NCBI GenBank assembly: GCA_025093555.1
Contig: JAIWNF010000085.1
Coordinates: 1 to 64,000 of the forward strand
From: Circinella umbellata
Lineage: Eukaryota > Mucoromycota > Mucoromycetes > Mucorales > Lichtheimiaceae
Direction: 5' to 3'
Length of the DNA: 64,000 bases
Shown: positions 11,600 to 24,623 of the stretch, in pieces
Position numbering within the stretch: the stretch's first letter is position 1
How the letters are laid out: every line of letters begins with the position of its first letter
Translations under genes and position numbers: made by a program
The notes under the pieces: generated by a model
The model's database searches: none
Told to the model about the DNA's origin: nothing
Seen by the model: only the letters and a program-made list of their open reading frames with translations

Positions 11600-12896
11600 G
11601 ATCCAACACACAAAAATTAAAACAAAACATGTACACCGGTTAATGAAGAATACAATACAAGAAGTGTTCATTAAGATCATGCATCTAAAAGCAGACAGAA
11701 CGTCAAACCACAACAAGTCATACCATATATACAAATACCTGTGAACGCATTTTCATGATCAAATGCATATAACACAACATTTAATTAAACAATCTCACGA
11801 TTACACACCGTATATGTACATTAAATATAATACAAAAATACAATACAAACCACGTCAAAAAGATATACATTATCATATCAAACAACACAGTCTCGGTAAA
11901 AATTACACCATCAATCGATCAATCAACTATTCGGTGTCACAATAGGTATCGTAAAATCAAGAAATAATTCAACGACACAAATCAGCATTACTAATTTACA
12001 ATAACAAGAAAAAATATATATAAAAAGGCAACAAAACTCGACCAAAAATAATACCTCAGTACCAATAAGCTTTCTTCAAATAACAGCACAAACTGACATT
12101 TAGTTTATTCTGATTGTCAAACACTATGCAATCTCAATATCAAGCTAATCCTTACACTTGGCCCAATGGCACTTCTTACATAGAAGGATAAAAAGCGGCA
12201 TACGCAATAGAAGAACAAAAACATTATTAAGAATGGAAATAGTGGATCAAACAAGAACCAGAACATCAACATCAACATCAACATCAACGCCGACAGTAAT
12301 AAAAACAGTAATATCAATATGCAACAGTATTATATCAATATCAATAACACTGCGGGAAGTACCTTAGTTATAAAACCGGTTAGATATAGTTAGTAAAGGT
12401 GAAAAACCAGTTGATTTTTTTTATTAACCAAAAAAAAAGGGTAATAAAAAGGGTATTGTTGGTGAATATTTAAGCAACAAAAATATCCATTAGTTATAAA
12501 TGGGAAAAATGGGGTAAATAAGGTGAGAAAGTTACTGAAGGGTAATGAAGTGGGTAATCTTGGTGTTTGTACTTTAACCAGTATTTATATGTTTTTTCAC
12601 TAAATTTATCTAGTTATTAAAAATGGGTAAACTGGGGTCAATTTTTCAACCCATACTACCATTTTTCAACTATATTTTCCCTTGGGTGGATTTTTGGGTA
12701 TCTTAGAGTATAAATTGGAAGACTACTTTTTAACCTTTTTTATTTTATATTTTTAACCATGAGGTTAATTACTGAGCAAATTTTGTGATTTTTGAGAAAC
12801 TTTTTTTATAACCATTATTTTCTCAAATTTAACCTGAAACTATCCTTTTAAATCCACATCTTTATTCAGTTTTTTTTATTAAACAAAGCAGTCTAA
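11600..12896. other. Repeat-like AT-rich region with one stop-riddled frame
   Basis: No intact gene. At 12126-12370 a plus-strand frame begins with Met and reads MQSQYQANPYTWPNGTSYIEG. It then continues with in-frame TAA and TAG codons at sites where Gln would fit the context (KHY-stop-EWK-stop-WIKQEPE), followed by a CAT/CAA repeat at 12266-12287. It may be the start of a Gag-like relic, but I cannot name it. 12400-12860 is AT-rich with runs such as GGGTAATAAAAAGGGTA and no gene. Confidence 0.3.
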
Positions 12897-15250
12897 CTAT
12901 ATTTTTGAGCTATCCAAATATTTGTGTTTACACATGGTAGGGTAAATATAATAATGTTTATTACCATTTAACAGTGATTGCAGTTCCATTGCCCCACAAT
13001 CTAAATAACTTGCATCGGTGACGTAATATCGTTGTCGCGAATGACTTCCCGCTGGAATATTGGTGGATGGTGTAGATGCTGTGTCAAGTTCAAGACGGGT
13101 AAATACCAATATACGTTGCTTTCCATTTTGAATATGACTAAATAATAAACAAATTTGACCAAATGTATCACCCCATTCAAGTCGTTTAGTACTTTGTCTT
13201 CCTCTTTTAGCACGTACATCAAATGGTAATGTAAGTTTGACGAATTTTTTTCTTATCTGAATCATCCAGTTGAATTATTACTTTTGGTAAATAAAGCAGG
13301 AGAAACAGAAAGAGGAAAAATAAATAAATAATGCATTTACACAGAATTACAAAGTGATATATGAAATATATGTGGAAATAAAAGGGCATGTATGTAGGAA
13401 GGAGAAAAAAAAAGATTACAAGTGTTAAATGCCTCAGCGCTGGATTGTAGCGTATCATTTTCAACCCCTATAACAATCCATTCACAACAATCAGGAAACG
13501 TTATGTGAGGTGTATGTCAACAAGATCCACTGATGCAATGATGTGCTGATCATGTCAAATGGAAAAATGATGGATGTCCAATGCTTTTGCAACTCTATCA
13601 TTTGCAGTACAAATGTACCTATCGTAAATATTCCATTTATCAGCAACATTAAATGGTCATTTTGAAGGCTGGTACTATACTTGACAAATTAAATTCTTCG
13701 TCATTTGCATTTGCAATATCTTGAGATCTTTTTTAAGAAGGGATATAATATTGATAAAATATAATATTAAAGTGTTTAATGACAGGAAGTGGTTGCGAAT
13801 CAACTGATGCTGTATCGGTTAATGAAGATGCTTGGCTTGTTGTGGTGTCTTTGGATGGTTTTGAGGACAACGAAAATGTTGTTATCTAATGCCTTCTGCA
13901 AATTGGCAAATAGTGCTATTCTATGACCTTCTCGCGTTTTTAGCACTTTATTATTTTGCATGACAGTACGTAAGCAACATGGAAATGATATCCTCTTTAT
14001 GTATTGTCGTTTTAGTTATACATTAAATACAATGCGACGTAGGGACATATGTAACTAATTTAGGTTTATTTCTAAAGTATGTATGTCGATTAAAGTGGAT
14101 GGCTGTAACCGGATCGAACCCCCTTTGTAGAATAGTGTGTCAATAACAATGACCATTAGTGTTTGCTACTACACTTAGCATACTGACGAAGCATTCGGTG
14201 TATTTGCTGCAGTTTTACGAAACAAAATGTAATTGCTTTTTTTTTGACTGCTTTAGATCGCCAGGCAAGTCAGGTATCGATGACCCCAGGAAGGCAGATA
14301 TTGTGTCCCTCTCTTTGTAGCCAAAAAAATCCTCGAACAATGAGCAGTTTTAAGCTGACCAATATATATTGAAGCTTCCTAATGTTTTCGGCCCAACATT
14401 GTGCAGTTTTCCCTTTGATTATGACTGTTGTTTTAGGAAGATGAACTGAAATCTTGTGCATCAACTCTTAAAGCTATGCTGGTGTATAAATACATGAAGA
14501 GAGGTTGAAAATAATATATAGCTATCAAAAACGATGACTGGTTCCAGAAACTGGAAGCCGTCCTCTTTTTTTTATCCCATTGCATAATGTATACCCGTAG
14601 AATGTATGGCTGTTAGGTTCAAAAAGATGGGCGTCATCAATGGTGTTCGAATCGTCTTTCAGGTGCGACACATTATTATCACTCAGTAATTGGAACAATG
14701 GAAGAAGGGTAGAGATGTTCATGTTAAGCTTTGTGTTGTGTAGACGGAGCAGGTTTATTATCCTTGCCATCCAAATCTTGAATATATTTAAGCACAAAAT
14801 GAAGATGCTGCTAAGGGTCTGATGAAAAATTAAAGTGATTTTGCATAGTGATTGGAGGTGATCTTAGATACGACAATGATGCTTGCGATGATGATGCGTG
14901 TTGTTGTTGTGACGGGGATGATAGTAAGTGCTGAAAGTCCCTGACCAAAACGCGCTTTTCTACAAATTCGACGTTAGTTATTTTTTTCATTCACTGCACT
15001 TGCACCTGAATCCACTTTTTTGGCTATCAGTTGAATCTTGGAGGGGCGGATCGAGGTCATCTTTATGAATGATAAACATTTATTTATTAGTTTTATTGTA
15101 TATTATGTCTTTTTTTTTCTCTTTCGGCCGTACCTTGGTTATCAGTTTTCTTAATCTTGTGGCTCCGTTTCATCGCCAAGGCGCTGTTCCCTCTGTTTGT
15201 TGAATCTTGACACATAGTTTGAAGAGTTTTTTTTTCAAAGCGTTCGCATT
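12897..15250 (-). pseudogene. Second CACTA-like transposase relic, scattered fragments
   Basis: Minus-strand fragments appear in an order that fits one decayed transposase. The N-terminal end at about 15180-14960 has a basic start, a possible intron, and DDLDPPLQDSTDSQKSGFR followed by C-K-C. Next come VEFVEKRVLVRDFQHLLSS with a Ser/Gln linker (about 14970-14870), KYIQDLDGKDNKPAPSTQHK (about 14790) and FEPNSHTFYGYTLCNGIKKR (about 14635-14570). A weak middle part includes DKWNIYDRYICTANDRVAKA (about 13650). The C-terminal end at 13220-12950 is FDVRAKRGRQSTKRLEWGD, FGQICLLFSHIQNGKQRILVF, RYYVTDASYLDCGAMELQSL. The last block has the same pattern (basic stretch, G-x-V/I-x-x-x-F, R-x-L-x-x-V/T) as the C-terminus at 5278-5600, which is why I group them. 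Frame changes and stops are frequent. Superfamily assignment is inference. Confidence 0.4.
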
Positions 15251-16085
15251 ATGTTTTTGTTTTTGTTTCTTTTTTTTTTTTAAAAAAAAAAAGACATTGG
15301 GGTTATATTTATTGTCGTAACCAAATCGTAATCAATGAGACTTGAAAATACTCTGGAAAATGATTTGTATAGAAAAGATCAAATGGATTTTTTTTGGGTA
15401 CTTTTTACTATTTATCAAAACATGCTTCACAGTAAATTGATAAAGCATGATACCTCAAAACCAGGTTTTATGTATAGTGCAGCCCATAATTCACACAACA
15501 CTTTCTCTATTGAGTCCCTCTTCTTAGCGGCCAGAGATGTTTTGTATCGCACACATATCCAGTATTGATGTGTCGGCCTTAGCACTTTGGTGAAACCTGT
15601 GGTGGATGCCATGGACGTAGTAGTAAGACTAATCTATTATATGCCTTTTTTTCTATTTGAATAGAGTTTTCGTATACATATAGATTGCTCTTTGGTCATG
15701 GCATAGATCTTTTTTTATTATTGATTTGACCATCTGGTCTAACTTTACTTCACTACAAATGGGTCACTACACTCTTCTACGTGGTCATTTAACGGTTGTA
15801 CAGAATAGCAGCTATGTCCAAAGGCCATGTAATAGCTGTTATTTTTAAGTTCATTATCTACAGATATATGTCACAATACTACATAATAAATGGTTTTATT
15901 TTATTTCATTTTATTTGTACATAATATTATGTTTGGTATAAGAATTATAAATATTTAAAATAAAAGATGAGGTGAAAAAGAAGAACAGAGGGGGTATTTT
16001 TTATTTATTTTTAATGACGTTGCTATAAAATTAAATAGAATAAACCAAATTAATCAATTATGTCCCCATCTTTTTTTTTGTTTAT
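15251..16085. other. Intergenic, possible short relic
   Basis: A minus-strand frame at 15612-15427 (YKTSLAAKKRDSIEKVLCEL) has coding character and could belong to the transposon relic next door, but nothing identifies it. The rest is AT-rich and contains the 3' flank of the ArfGAP gene that ends at 16086. Confidence 0.3.
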
Positions 16086-17837
16086 CTAATCTCTTACCTC
16101 CATTTCTGCTAAAGCACGTTGAAGTTTAGTAGCTCCTTTACTTGCTACACTTAATAACTTTTTAGAGAACGGTTGATTATTATTATTTCGATAGGTGCCA
16201 GTACTTCTTATATAACCACCTGAAAAATCATCTTGGGATGGTCTATTTCTTTGTTGTTCTTGTCTATCAAAATATTGATCACTGGATATACTAGAAGCTC
16301 CTTGAAATCTTGCTAATTTGGCTGAATTTTCTGCTATAAATGTTGGATCATATTCATGACGACCAAAATATTGATCGGATGAAATACTTTTTGCACTGCC
16401 AAATTTATCTCTTGCAAAAGTCATTTCATTCTCCTCTTCTTCTTGTTCTTTTTTGTTCTTGTTATTGTGAGAATAATTATTTTTTTGGGATGGATGACCT
16501 ATTCTTGCTATTCCCATTCCTAATCGATCCATTTCTGGATCATATTTTTCTTCTTCTTCTTTCTTCTTCAATTTTATATGAGTTGGTGTAGTAGCAGCAG
16601 TAGTAGCAGCAGTAGTAGTGGATAAAGAGGATGATGAGGAATCCATTTTTTCATTATTAGGAACATAAGCAAGTCGAGATGTTCTTTGCGTTTTTTCACG
16701 TAGGGTGGATGGATTAGAAAATCGATGTACATTAGTGTTCTTCTTGTTGTTATTATCATCATTCGTGTTACTATTATTATTAAAAAATGATCCTTGTTGT
16801 TCTTGTTGTTTTTCACGTGCTTCTGCTTCTTCAAAATTAAATGTTTGTGCTTTACGTACACCTAATCGAGAAGTTTTATTGTTTGGATGATGATGATGTT
16901 TAGATCTTCCAAAAGAAGAATGAGTCGTTGTTGTTGCCTTTGTTATAGTAGATGAATGTTGTGCTTCATCTTGTTCTATATCTGATTTTTCATTTTCCCA
17001 AAATGTAAATAAATCAGCATCTGTTTTTGGTTTGGACGTCATTGATTGTGTTGACATGGGTTCTATATCAATAAGAGGCATATTGGGATTTTCTTGTTGT
17101 TTTATGGGTTGTTGTTTGGGTTGAAGAAGAAATTCAAAAGGATCATGACTGTGATCGATTAAATCTGGTATATCGATTATTTTATTATTATTATTATTAT
17201 TACTATTAGTAGTAGTAGATGAAAATAGTGTATCATTAAATAGATTATTGTTGTTGCTATTGTTATTATCCACATGTTGTTGCTGTTGTTGATTTATGGA
17301 TAGCGCACGTTCCACTTTAATTAAAAGTTTCTTTTTATACTGTAATGCATTTTTACTGGTATATTTAGCATGAATATCTTTATAATTAAGTACATGATCA
17401 CCCAAAGCATCATGAGCTGCTTGATTACCCCCTTGACGCATCATCTCAAGTTGTTCCCCATTCCAAGTATCAAGTGTTGTTGATCTATAAAAGTTTGGAA
17501 GGAAGCTTTGGTTACCATTGTGTGGCAATTGGATTCCTAATGTAAATAATAATAATAAATACTTTACTTTACAAAACTAATATGAACACCTAAATTTCGA
17601 TGAGCTGCTGCACAATCTTGACATAAATAGATACCAAAAGTTATGGATGTCCATGTTGGACCTTTTGAATGACAATCGAAACAAGCCTATATATATACAT
17701 GTTATTATTAAGTTATGAATTAAAGGGGCGGAAGGGGAAAAAAAAGTAAATACCTTATTTTTTCTAGCTTGTAATAACTTTTTCAATTCTATAGTAATTT
17801 CTTGTTTGGTTGGTTGTTGTTGTTGTAGTAATGACAT
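16086..17837 (-). CDS. GLO3: ArfGAP of the GLO3 / ARFGAP2-3 type
   Basis: GTPase-activating protein for Arf1, acting on COPI vesicles at the Golgi. Exons: 17837-17754, 17686-17568, 17484-16086; spliced length 1602 nt, 533 residues. The ArfGAP zinc finger sits at residues 30-52, CFDC-x16-CQDC, followed by [16 protein letters not shown] with the arginine finger (R57) in HRNLG, and then [14 protein letters not shown]. The C-terminal half carries the GLO3 signature: [11 protein letters not shown], and two copies of an [13 protein letters not shown] motif ([16 protein letters not shown] and [17 protein letters not shown]). These distinguish it from GCS1- and AGE-type ArfGAPs. The middle is disordered, with Gln, Asn, Ser and Thr/Ala runs. 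The start ATG at 17837 is the first Met before the finger. It follows the CHS7-like gene on the same strand at 521 bp. Identification is firm; coatomer binding is inferred from the family. Confidence 0.93.
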
Positions 17838-18358
17838 GTCAATCACAGAGTATATAATATATAAAAGAAAAAAAAAGAAGCAGAACGTTTTTGCGTCTAC
17901 ATATTTACTCCGCCCTTTTTTTTTTACCTTCTTTTTTTTTGAGTGGATGGGCTGCTATTAATAGGATGCAAAAATTTGGGGGAATTTGCATAATAAAAAA
18001 CTTATATTGTCCAGTTATTCAATCAATCATCCAATATTATTAAAACAATGAAAACTTGTTAAGTCTTAAGTACATGTAAAAAATTGATAATTTAGGAAAT
18101 AAAGGAATATATATGTATATTTTTTTTTAATTTAAAAATAAAATAATGAGGACATTGAAAAAAAAATAGTAATAATAAATGAAAAAAAAATGCATTTGGG
18201 AGGGAGGAGGGAGGGGGGAGAAAGGAGAGAGAGAGAGAGAGAGAGAAAAAGGTATTTTCTTTTTCTTTTTCAAAATACAACATAAAGAAGTATATTTTTT
18301 TTATGACGAAAAACTAATTTTATTATTTGGAAAAAGAAAGTTTCTTCCCCTTTTTCTT
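17838..18358. other. Intergenic between CHS7-like and ArfGAP genes
   Basis: Holds the upstream region of the ArfGAP gene and the downstream region of the CHS7-like gene. It is rich in A and T tracts, with a G/A-rich block at 18198-18246 that includes a (GA)n microsatellite. No gene seen. Confidence 0.5.
18225..18246. repeat. (GA)n microsatellite
   Basis: Eleven GA units in a row within a purine-rich block downstream of the CHS7-like gene. Confidence 0.9.
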
Positions 18359-19687
18359 TTAATAAGGTGAATTTTCGTATTGATGGTATTGTTGTCCATA
18401 TTGTTGTGGTTGTCCACCACCCATAGGAGGAGGCGATTGTTGATGTTGTAATGGAGGTTGATGTTGTGGTTGATATTGTTGTAATGGAGGTTGTTGTTGT
18501 TGTTGTTGGGGTTGATGATGGATTGAATTATTATAGCCACCACTTTGTTGAGACATTTCATCTTCCATATTTTGAAGTTCTTTAATTTCCCATGTATTTT
18601 GTTTGGATCCGACTGAAAATTCAAGATCTTCTTTTGTAATGGAATCCCAATATTTATAAACCATCATCACGGCTAATAAGGTACAAATGGTACCAAAGAA
18701 AAGTCCATCGACATAATGTTTGACTTTGTCACAAATAAATACAGAAAAGATATGCATCAAAACTTGTCCAACAATGAAAAAGGCGGTACCAAAAATAATA
18801 TCACCTAATGGCCAACGATCATCCAAAGTATTGACAACTAAAATGATTTGTGAAATGACATAAACGATAAAAGCAATACCATTGATAATGAAATAGAAGG
18901 CCCAAAGTGCTCCAGGACTATTGTATGAAAAGGGTCCAATATTCAAGAAAGTCAAAATACCAATGACACCCACAATAAGGAAGATTAAGAAAGAACTGAT
19001 ACGAATGGACCATAAGGATAAAGGTGTACCATCTTCTGCGAATTGGAAACCAACAAATCCATTCAGTAATAAACACCAAAATGTAGCACTAATTAAACCA
19101 ACATGTATAGCAGCAAAATACTATATATAATATAATATATATATTAATAAAACCTTTTCCCCTTTTTCATATTCTTTATATATATATATACTTACAGCAT
19201 AAGCCGGGGATGAGGATGGAATAACATCAGTGATTAAAAGCATTTCCAAGAATACAGTAACCATATACATATAAAAGAACATGACAATTTCCTTACGACC
19301 TATAAATATAATATAATAAGTAAAAAGATTGTAAGTTATGATTTTTTTTTGTCCCTTTTTACTTTACCAACAGCGGTATATTTGGATCGGATATGATAAA
19401 TCATGATGGCTGTCATAATAATAGCGACAACATCAACGATTAATGTTGCTATATATTTAAATCAGTATTAGTTTTTTTTATATATAATAAACGCCCCAAC
19501 AATAATAATAAATAAATGAATACATACATGGCTGAAAGACAAGATTGCCACCCAAATCAACATTACGGGAATAACATACGGGTTCAATACCCTCATTTTC
19601 GCCCATCATTGGACATAATGGTAATGCTACTGTTCTACAGATACCATCAAAGCTAAATGCGTCAAACTTAAATTCAATATCGGCCAT
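18359..19687 (-). CDS. CHS7: Chitin synthase export chaperone, CHS7-like
   Basis: Endoplasmic-reticulum membrane chaperone of the Chs7 family, which lets class IV chitin synthases leave the ER. Exons: 19687-19528, 19448-19368, 19299-19196, 19120-18359; spliced 1107 nt, 368 residues. The N-terminus has the family hallmark FDGICRTVALPLCPMMG followed by EPVCYSRNVDLGGNLVFQP. Seven hydrophobic helices follow: LIVDVVAIIMTAIMIYHI, VMFFYMYMVTVFLEMLL, the GLISATFWCLLLNGFVGFQ segment with the conserved EDGTPLSLW, then ISSFLIFLIVGVIGILTF and three more to about residue 275. The tail from about residue 310 is a Gln/Pro-rich cytosolic extension (HQPQQQQQQPPLQQYQPQ), longer than in yeast Chs7. Splice junctions keep the frame through all helices. 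The family is clear; the particular chitin synthase client cannot be read from sequence. Confidence 0.93.
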
Positions 19688-22390
19688 GATTAATGTAAAG
19701 TTATGTATATATAATTATATATACAAAGAGAGAGGGGGGAATATAGTTGAGAGTCGATGTGTTTCAATGGCACGAGAAACAAGGGAGGGGAGGGACCACA
19801 GATGGTAAAAAAAAAAAAGTATATAAAATAAATGTAAAAAAAAAAAGCTTTTAGATGAAAAAAAGATGGAAAAAAAAAAGTTAAAAACGCACAACAATCA
19901 GAAAAAAAAAAAAAAAAAAAAAAAAAGAGTGTGTAAGTATGTGTGCAAAAAGAGAGAAAGAGGAAAAAAATGAGTGAGAGAGTGTGGTTATATTTTTTTT
20001 CAGGGGGTTCAAAAGAGGAAAGAGAGAAAGAGGTAAAAAGGGGGGGGGAGTAAAGTTATTCTAAACTAGTAATGGGCTTGTTATTTCAGTGAAGAAAGTA
20101 AGTGAGTGAATGAGTGAGAGTGGGTAAGAGACTTATAGAAAAAAATTGGAAGGTATATAGAAAAAAAAAAGGCTTTTTTTTACTGTGAGTTGTGTTAAAA
20201 TGGAGATGAATCAAAAAAAAACTTAAAAAAGGGATAGTTATTGCTGTTATATAAAAAAAAAGGGGGGGGAGAAGAGAAGATCACTAATTGACTAAAAATA
20301 GATTATCCAATCACAGCTGTAGTTTAAATAGTATACAAAAGGGAAGAGGAGGTTTCTTTCCCCTCCCCCCCCAACCACCCACTCACTTACCACTAAATCG
20401 AGATTCAATTAATTTATCTTATTATTCTTTCTTTCTTTCTTTCACCTCTTTCTTACTATTATTAAAAGAAAATGAATGTTGTTGTTGTTGTTGTTGTTGA
20501 TGTTTTTTTTTAAAGATAAAATAACATTTTATAAACAAACAATGCTTTGTGTTTTATTTGAAGAAGAAAAGTCGTCGATCGACACTATACATTGTGTTAT
20601 GTTTAAAAAAAAATATGCAAAAAGGACTTTTTTTTGTACCTCCGTTATTATTATTATTATTTTACACATGGGCTTTTTTATTTTTTTATATTCGAATCCT
20701 AAGCAAAAAAATTGGGTCTGGCCCTACAATAAGAATTTTTAAATAAAGAAAAAAAAACGTTTTTTTTACAGAAATATTTAATAAAATGAAGCTTTCACTT
20801 GTAAAAAGAAAATCGTTTATTTTTTAAAAAAAAAGAGGATGGATATGAATTACTTTTATATAAACACAAATTTCATAAACAAAAATAATAAACAAAATAA
20901 TTCATTCATTGTTTTTTTTAAGGGCTAAAGAAAGAACAAAGACTTTGGAGATCAGTTTTTTTTTTTTGGGTAATCGCTTCATATTATATTTATAGGAAGC
21001 GGATTCTTAAATTATTATAACGTGATACGAAATCTTTTTTTATTTGGCAGGTTACTCGAAAATTTCATCTTGAAGCTGACCGCTCTGTCATTTTTTTTCA
21101 ACTTGCATATTATGCACTTTTTATTTGTTTCACTTTTTTTTTTGGGGGGGGGGGGAGAGGGGGAGGTTAAACCATCATCACTTTGGTGGATGCCATTTTT
21201 CTACTCTTTTAATACGGTATGTTGGATTGATTTTATAATCCCATTCTCGAAGAACTATTCATATCCTTTTTCATCAAGTCAATAAATAGATTTTTTTTTT
21301 GGCAACTGTAAAATTTGTACTTGTCAAATCAGATTATTTATCAGTACCAGTTAAATAAAGTTGATCTATTAGGATGAAAAAAAAATAAACAAACTGGAAG
21401 GCTCATATGCATGAATTTACGGTCGGAAACATAGGTTTAAACTAAAATAAGCAGCTTTATCAATATCAACATTTTTTTTCAGTCTTGAAACTGATATTAC
21501 AATGACCAAATTTCTATCTATAATATGATATTAGTAAAAATATTAATTTCTTTTTTTGGTCTACCTACGTATAATCATGATTGTCACTACAAGAGCCACT
21601 TTGAATGTTGCAAGCCAGTTGAATTCATCAAGCAAAAGCATCAATATATTGATTTCGACATTCGACATCTTGACATAAATAAGTTTTTTTTTTCGTCCTT
21701 ATTATTGTTGCTAGGGTAGTAGATAATTGTTGGTGTTGTTGTTATGACTACGTTTGAACGCGTTACTTAATGATGATAATCTTATTTTTATCGGGGAGAA
21801 TTCTTTTATCCTACCTTTTACGTACTATGACTACATTTGGTTGTCACACGTATAGCTGGTTCCTTGACCAAGTGAAATTATACTTTAAACAGGCAGTAAT
21901 CATATATTAAAAGTTATCTACGTATGTAATGAATATAATTCCATACTATGTAATAAAAAGGGTTTGGAAAGATTATTGTTTTTAATTCTATCAATTTTGA
22001 TTGCCTACTGCATATATATACTATACACTAATCACTTGAATATTTATAATCTTTAAACAATAATGTAAAAAGCAGAAACCCTTATTTGAGTACAGTACAA
22101 TCGTGATTATGTATATTATGTTGGGCTTATTATGATATGAGATAGTATCTCATTTAATACTGGGAATATAGGGGGAGGGATAAAAAAAGTCAACATTTAT
22201 ATATAAGAACAAAAGTTAATACGTATTTCAATTGAAAAGTAAGGGTAAAGTCGGGTTTGTGTGAGGGGGTAGAGGGTGAGAAGAAGGGAGGAAAATGGAT
22301 AACATTTGGGTAATACGTCATAGATATTGCTACATAGAATATAAATAATATATATATAGAAAAGAAAAGAACACACATACATACACATAG
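19688..22390. other. Long gene-free region, low-complexity rich
   Basis: About 2.7 kb with no convincing gene. 19690-20280 is purine-rich on the plus strand with many A tracts (a poly-A of about 27 at 19900-19926) and is the likely promoter and 5' UTR of the CHS7-like gene. 20476-20500 has a TTG repeat, and 21130-21170 a T run followed by a G11 run. Short open frames here are products of these tracts. No terminal repeats or RNA genes were noticed. Confidence 0.45.
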
Positions 22391-24623
22391 CTATTGCCTC
22401 TCGAGCCTAACATCTTCTAAATACAATCCATCATCATTGATTCTTGTAAAAGATTGTGTTGAATACCAAGACAATCCATGTTCTGATAATAAATTATCAA
22501 TAGCCATACGTGGTCTAGTACGATTGCCAATTGCATTTTCAAGCGTCATTTTTTGCAGTTTGTTATTACATAACAATGGCATAATTCTGGAAACATCAAT
22601 GATTTCATCCACCTGGCTTGGTGATGGAAGAAACATAGTAGGTGATGCTAAATAAATCTCTTTTAAGAATGGTAATTGGCTTAATGCTAAAATAACTGGG
22701 TAAGGTGGTAGATAAGCAACATCACGTAAAATCAATGTTTCAATGGATGTGGTTGTGTGAAGCTTTTTAATAAAGATCAATGTTTCTTCTTCATTTTCAT
22801 CATCCAATACTTGATCCAGTTGTACGTTGATATGTTTTATAGTAGATATCCCAGCTATGGCAATAAGATGTTCGAGGGTAATACCCTTTAAAGTATCAAG
22901 GTGGACAAATTCAAGCTGATGGTGTTGTAATCCAGAGGAAGCCAAGTGTGTAAATAATTCAGGTGGCACAAAGTAGGGTATTGGTTGTTGTCCTTCTTCT
23001 TGATAATCCTCTTGAGATTCTTCTTCTCGTTCTTCTTCTTGACTCCACTCCATAATAAAAAATTCCAAATGTTTCAATCGTTCTAGACTAGAAAAACTAT
23101 ATAATCTCCTGAGTGTCATGACGGATCGATGCACGACAAGTTTTTCCAACATGCAAAGTCGTTCAATAAATAGGGCTGCTGAATAATCATTATCAAACGT
23201 CATATATTCAAGATATAAATATTTTAAATGGTGTAATGGAGCAAGTGATTTAAAAATGGAATAATCAAACGTAACATCTTGAAGTCTTTTAAGTTCCAAA
23301 GTTTCAATCATGGGCGCTTGATTAAGGAGAGTGACGAGCGCTATACAATCAAATGCCACAGAGTCACATACCAATGTTCGTAAATGAATGAGTTGGGGAA
23401 AAGAAGGAGAAAGAAAAATAGATTTCCATGCGAAAAATCGAGTGGGTGTTTCGAATTTACAACCCAAAAGAGACACATACTCAAGTGTATTTCCATTTTT
23501 TGTTAAAAAGGGAGTAATTAGATCTTGACCCATTTTTTCACGTAGTGAAAGATGTTTTAATTTATAAGGATGTTTTTCTTGTTGATGAGAAAGATAGTTA
23601 TTACTACTGTTGATCATGCTGTTGACGATGTCGTCTTTGACTATTTTTTGTCGTTCATAACTAGCATTACTTTTGAAACATATGAGATTTGGACACCAGG
23701 AGAATAGTTCATCAAAAGATAACGTTAAGCATGTACTTTGACCCATATGATGATTTTTTTTACCCATTTCGTATGTAATAGAAGACATACCAATAAAATA
23801 TTGAAGATTTGGACATCTTTGTAAAATGGGTTGTAGTCGTGATACTTTATTTATTGGACTATCAATATGAAGATAAATCAAATGATCGAACTGTTTTTTT
23901 ATTTTTGGTGTTGGTGTTGTTGATACTGAATCTTCAACTATGAATGGTTCATTCTCGGTTACTTCATGTTGAATTCTAGCATTGTTAGAGGATATATATG
24001 TAAAATGAGTAAGATGTGAACATGTTGATAATATATACAGTAATGCTGGATTTGAATAATGTTCACGCATTGTTAAATGAGTTAATGTGGATGCTAATGG
24101 TTGAAGGATTATTTTGATAAATTCGTTTTGATTTGGTGTTTCAAAAAATGCGAAATCTAAAAATAATAGCAAGTACCCATTTACTTGTTAAAAAAAATGG
24201 TGGTTGCAGGGCCCTAAAAAGTTATATCCTACCTAAAGATTCAATCTTATTACAACCATAGTCCAGTATTTGTTTCATCACATCAAGAAAGGTATTTTTA
24301 TTTTTTTTCTTGATAAAATGAATGACTTGTACATGTTTTACATGGTTACCAAGGAAACGACCTTGAGCTTTATTCATTCTTGTCGTATTTTCGAACCTTC
24401 CATTTATTTTTAGTGTGTGCCAAACACTTTTTGTATATTCTGGAACACGGTCCCGCCAAGTTTTACAAATATTCAAACATTGTATACAATCGTTTTGGTC
24501 AAGGTATGAAAAGATGGTGGTCACCACATCGTATGGAAGAACATTCAGGAATCCACTGACGTTATTATTCATTTTATTATTACTGTCATGTCGTTTGACC
24601 ATGGTTGACATTTGTAATGCCAT
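22391..24623 (-). CDS. F-box / leucine-rich-like protein
   Basis: Probable substrate adaptor of an SCF ubiquitin ligase. Exons: 24623-24233 and 24156-22391; spliced 2157 nt, 718 residues. An F-box lies at about residues 26-70: LNVLPYDVVTTIFSYLDQND, then IQCLNICKTWRDRVPEY with the typical C-x-x-W. The remaining 600 residues contain irregular leucine-rich segments with the HLKYLYLEYMTF and LRTLVCDSVAFD type of spacing, such as LKHLSLREKM, LEYVSLLGCKF, IETLELKRLQD, LEKLVVHR, LKHLEFFIMEW, LQKMTLENAI. An acidic insert (EEEREEESQEDYQEEG) sits near residue 520. This layout is common among expanded F-box families in Mucoromycota. The start ATG at 24623 is followed by M at codons 5 and 8, so a slightly shorter product is possible. 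The substrate is unknown. Confidence 0.85.

Noticed and set aside
14100..14125. Minus-strand GGGTTCGATCC, resembling a tRNA T-loop
   Set aside because: The flanking bases do not pair into a 5-bp T stem, and no D arm, anticodon arm or acceptor stem is present.
18179..18370. Open frames across the GA repeat on both strands
   Set aside because: Dinucleotide repeats are open in several frames by chance; no protein character.
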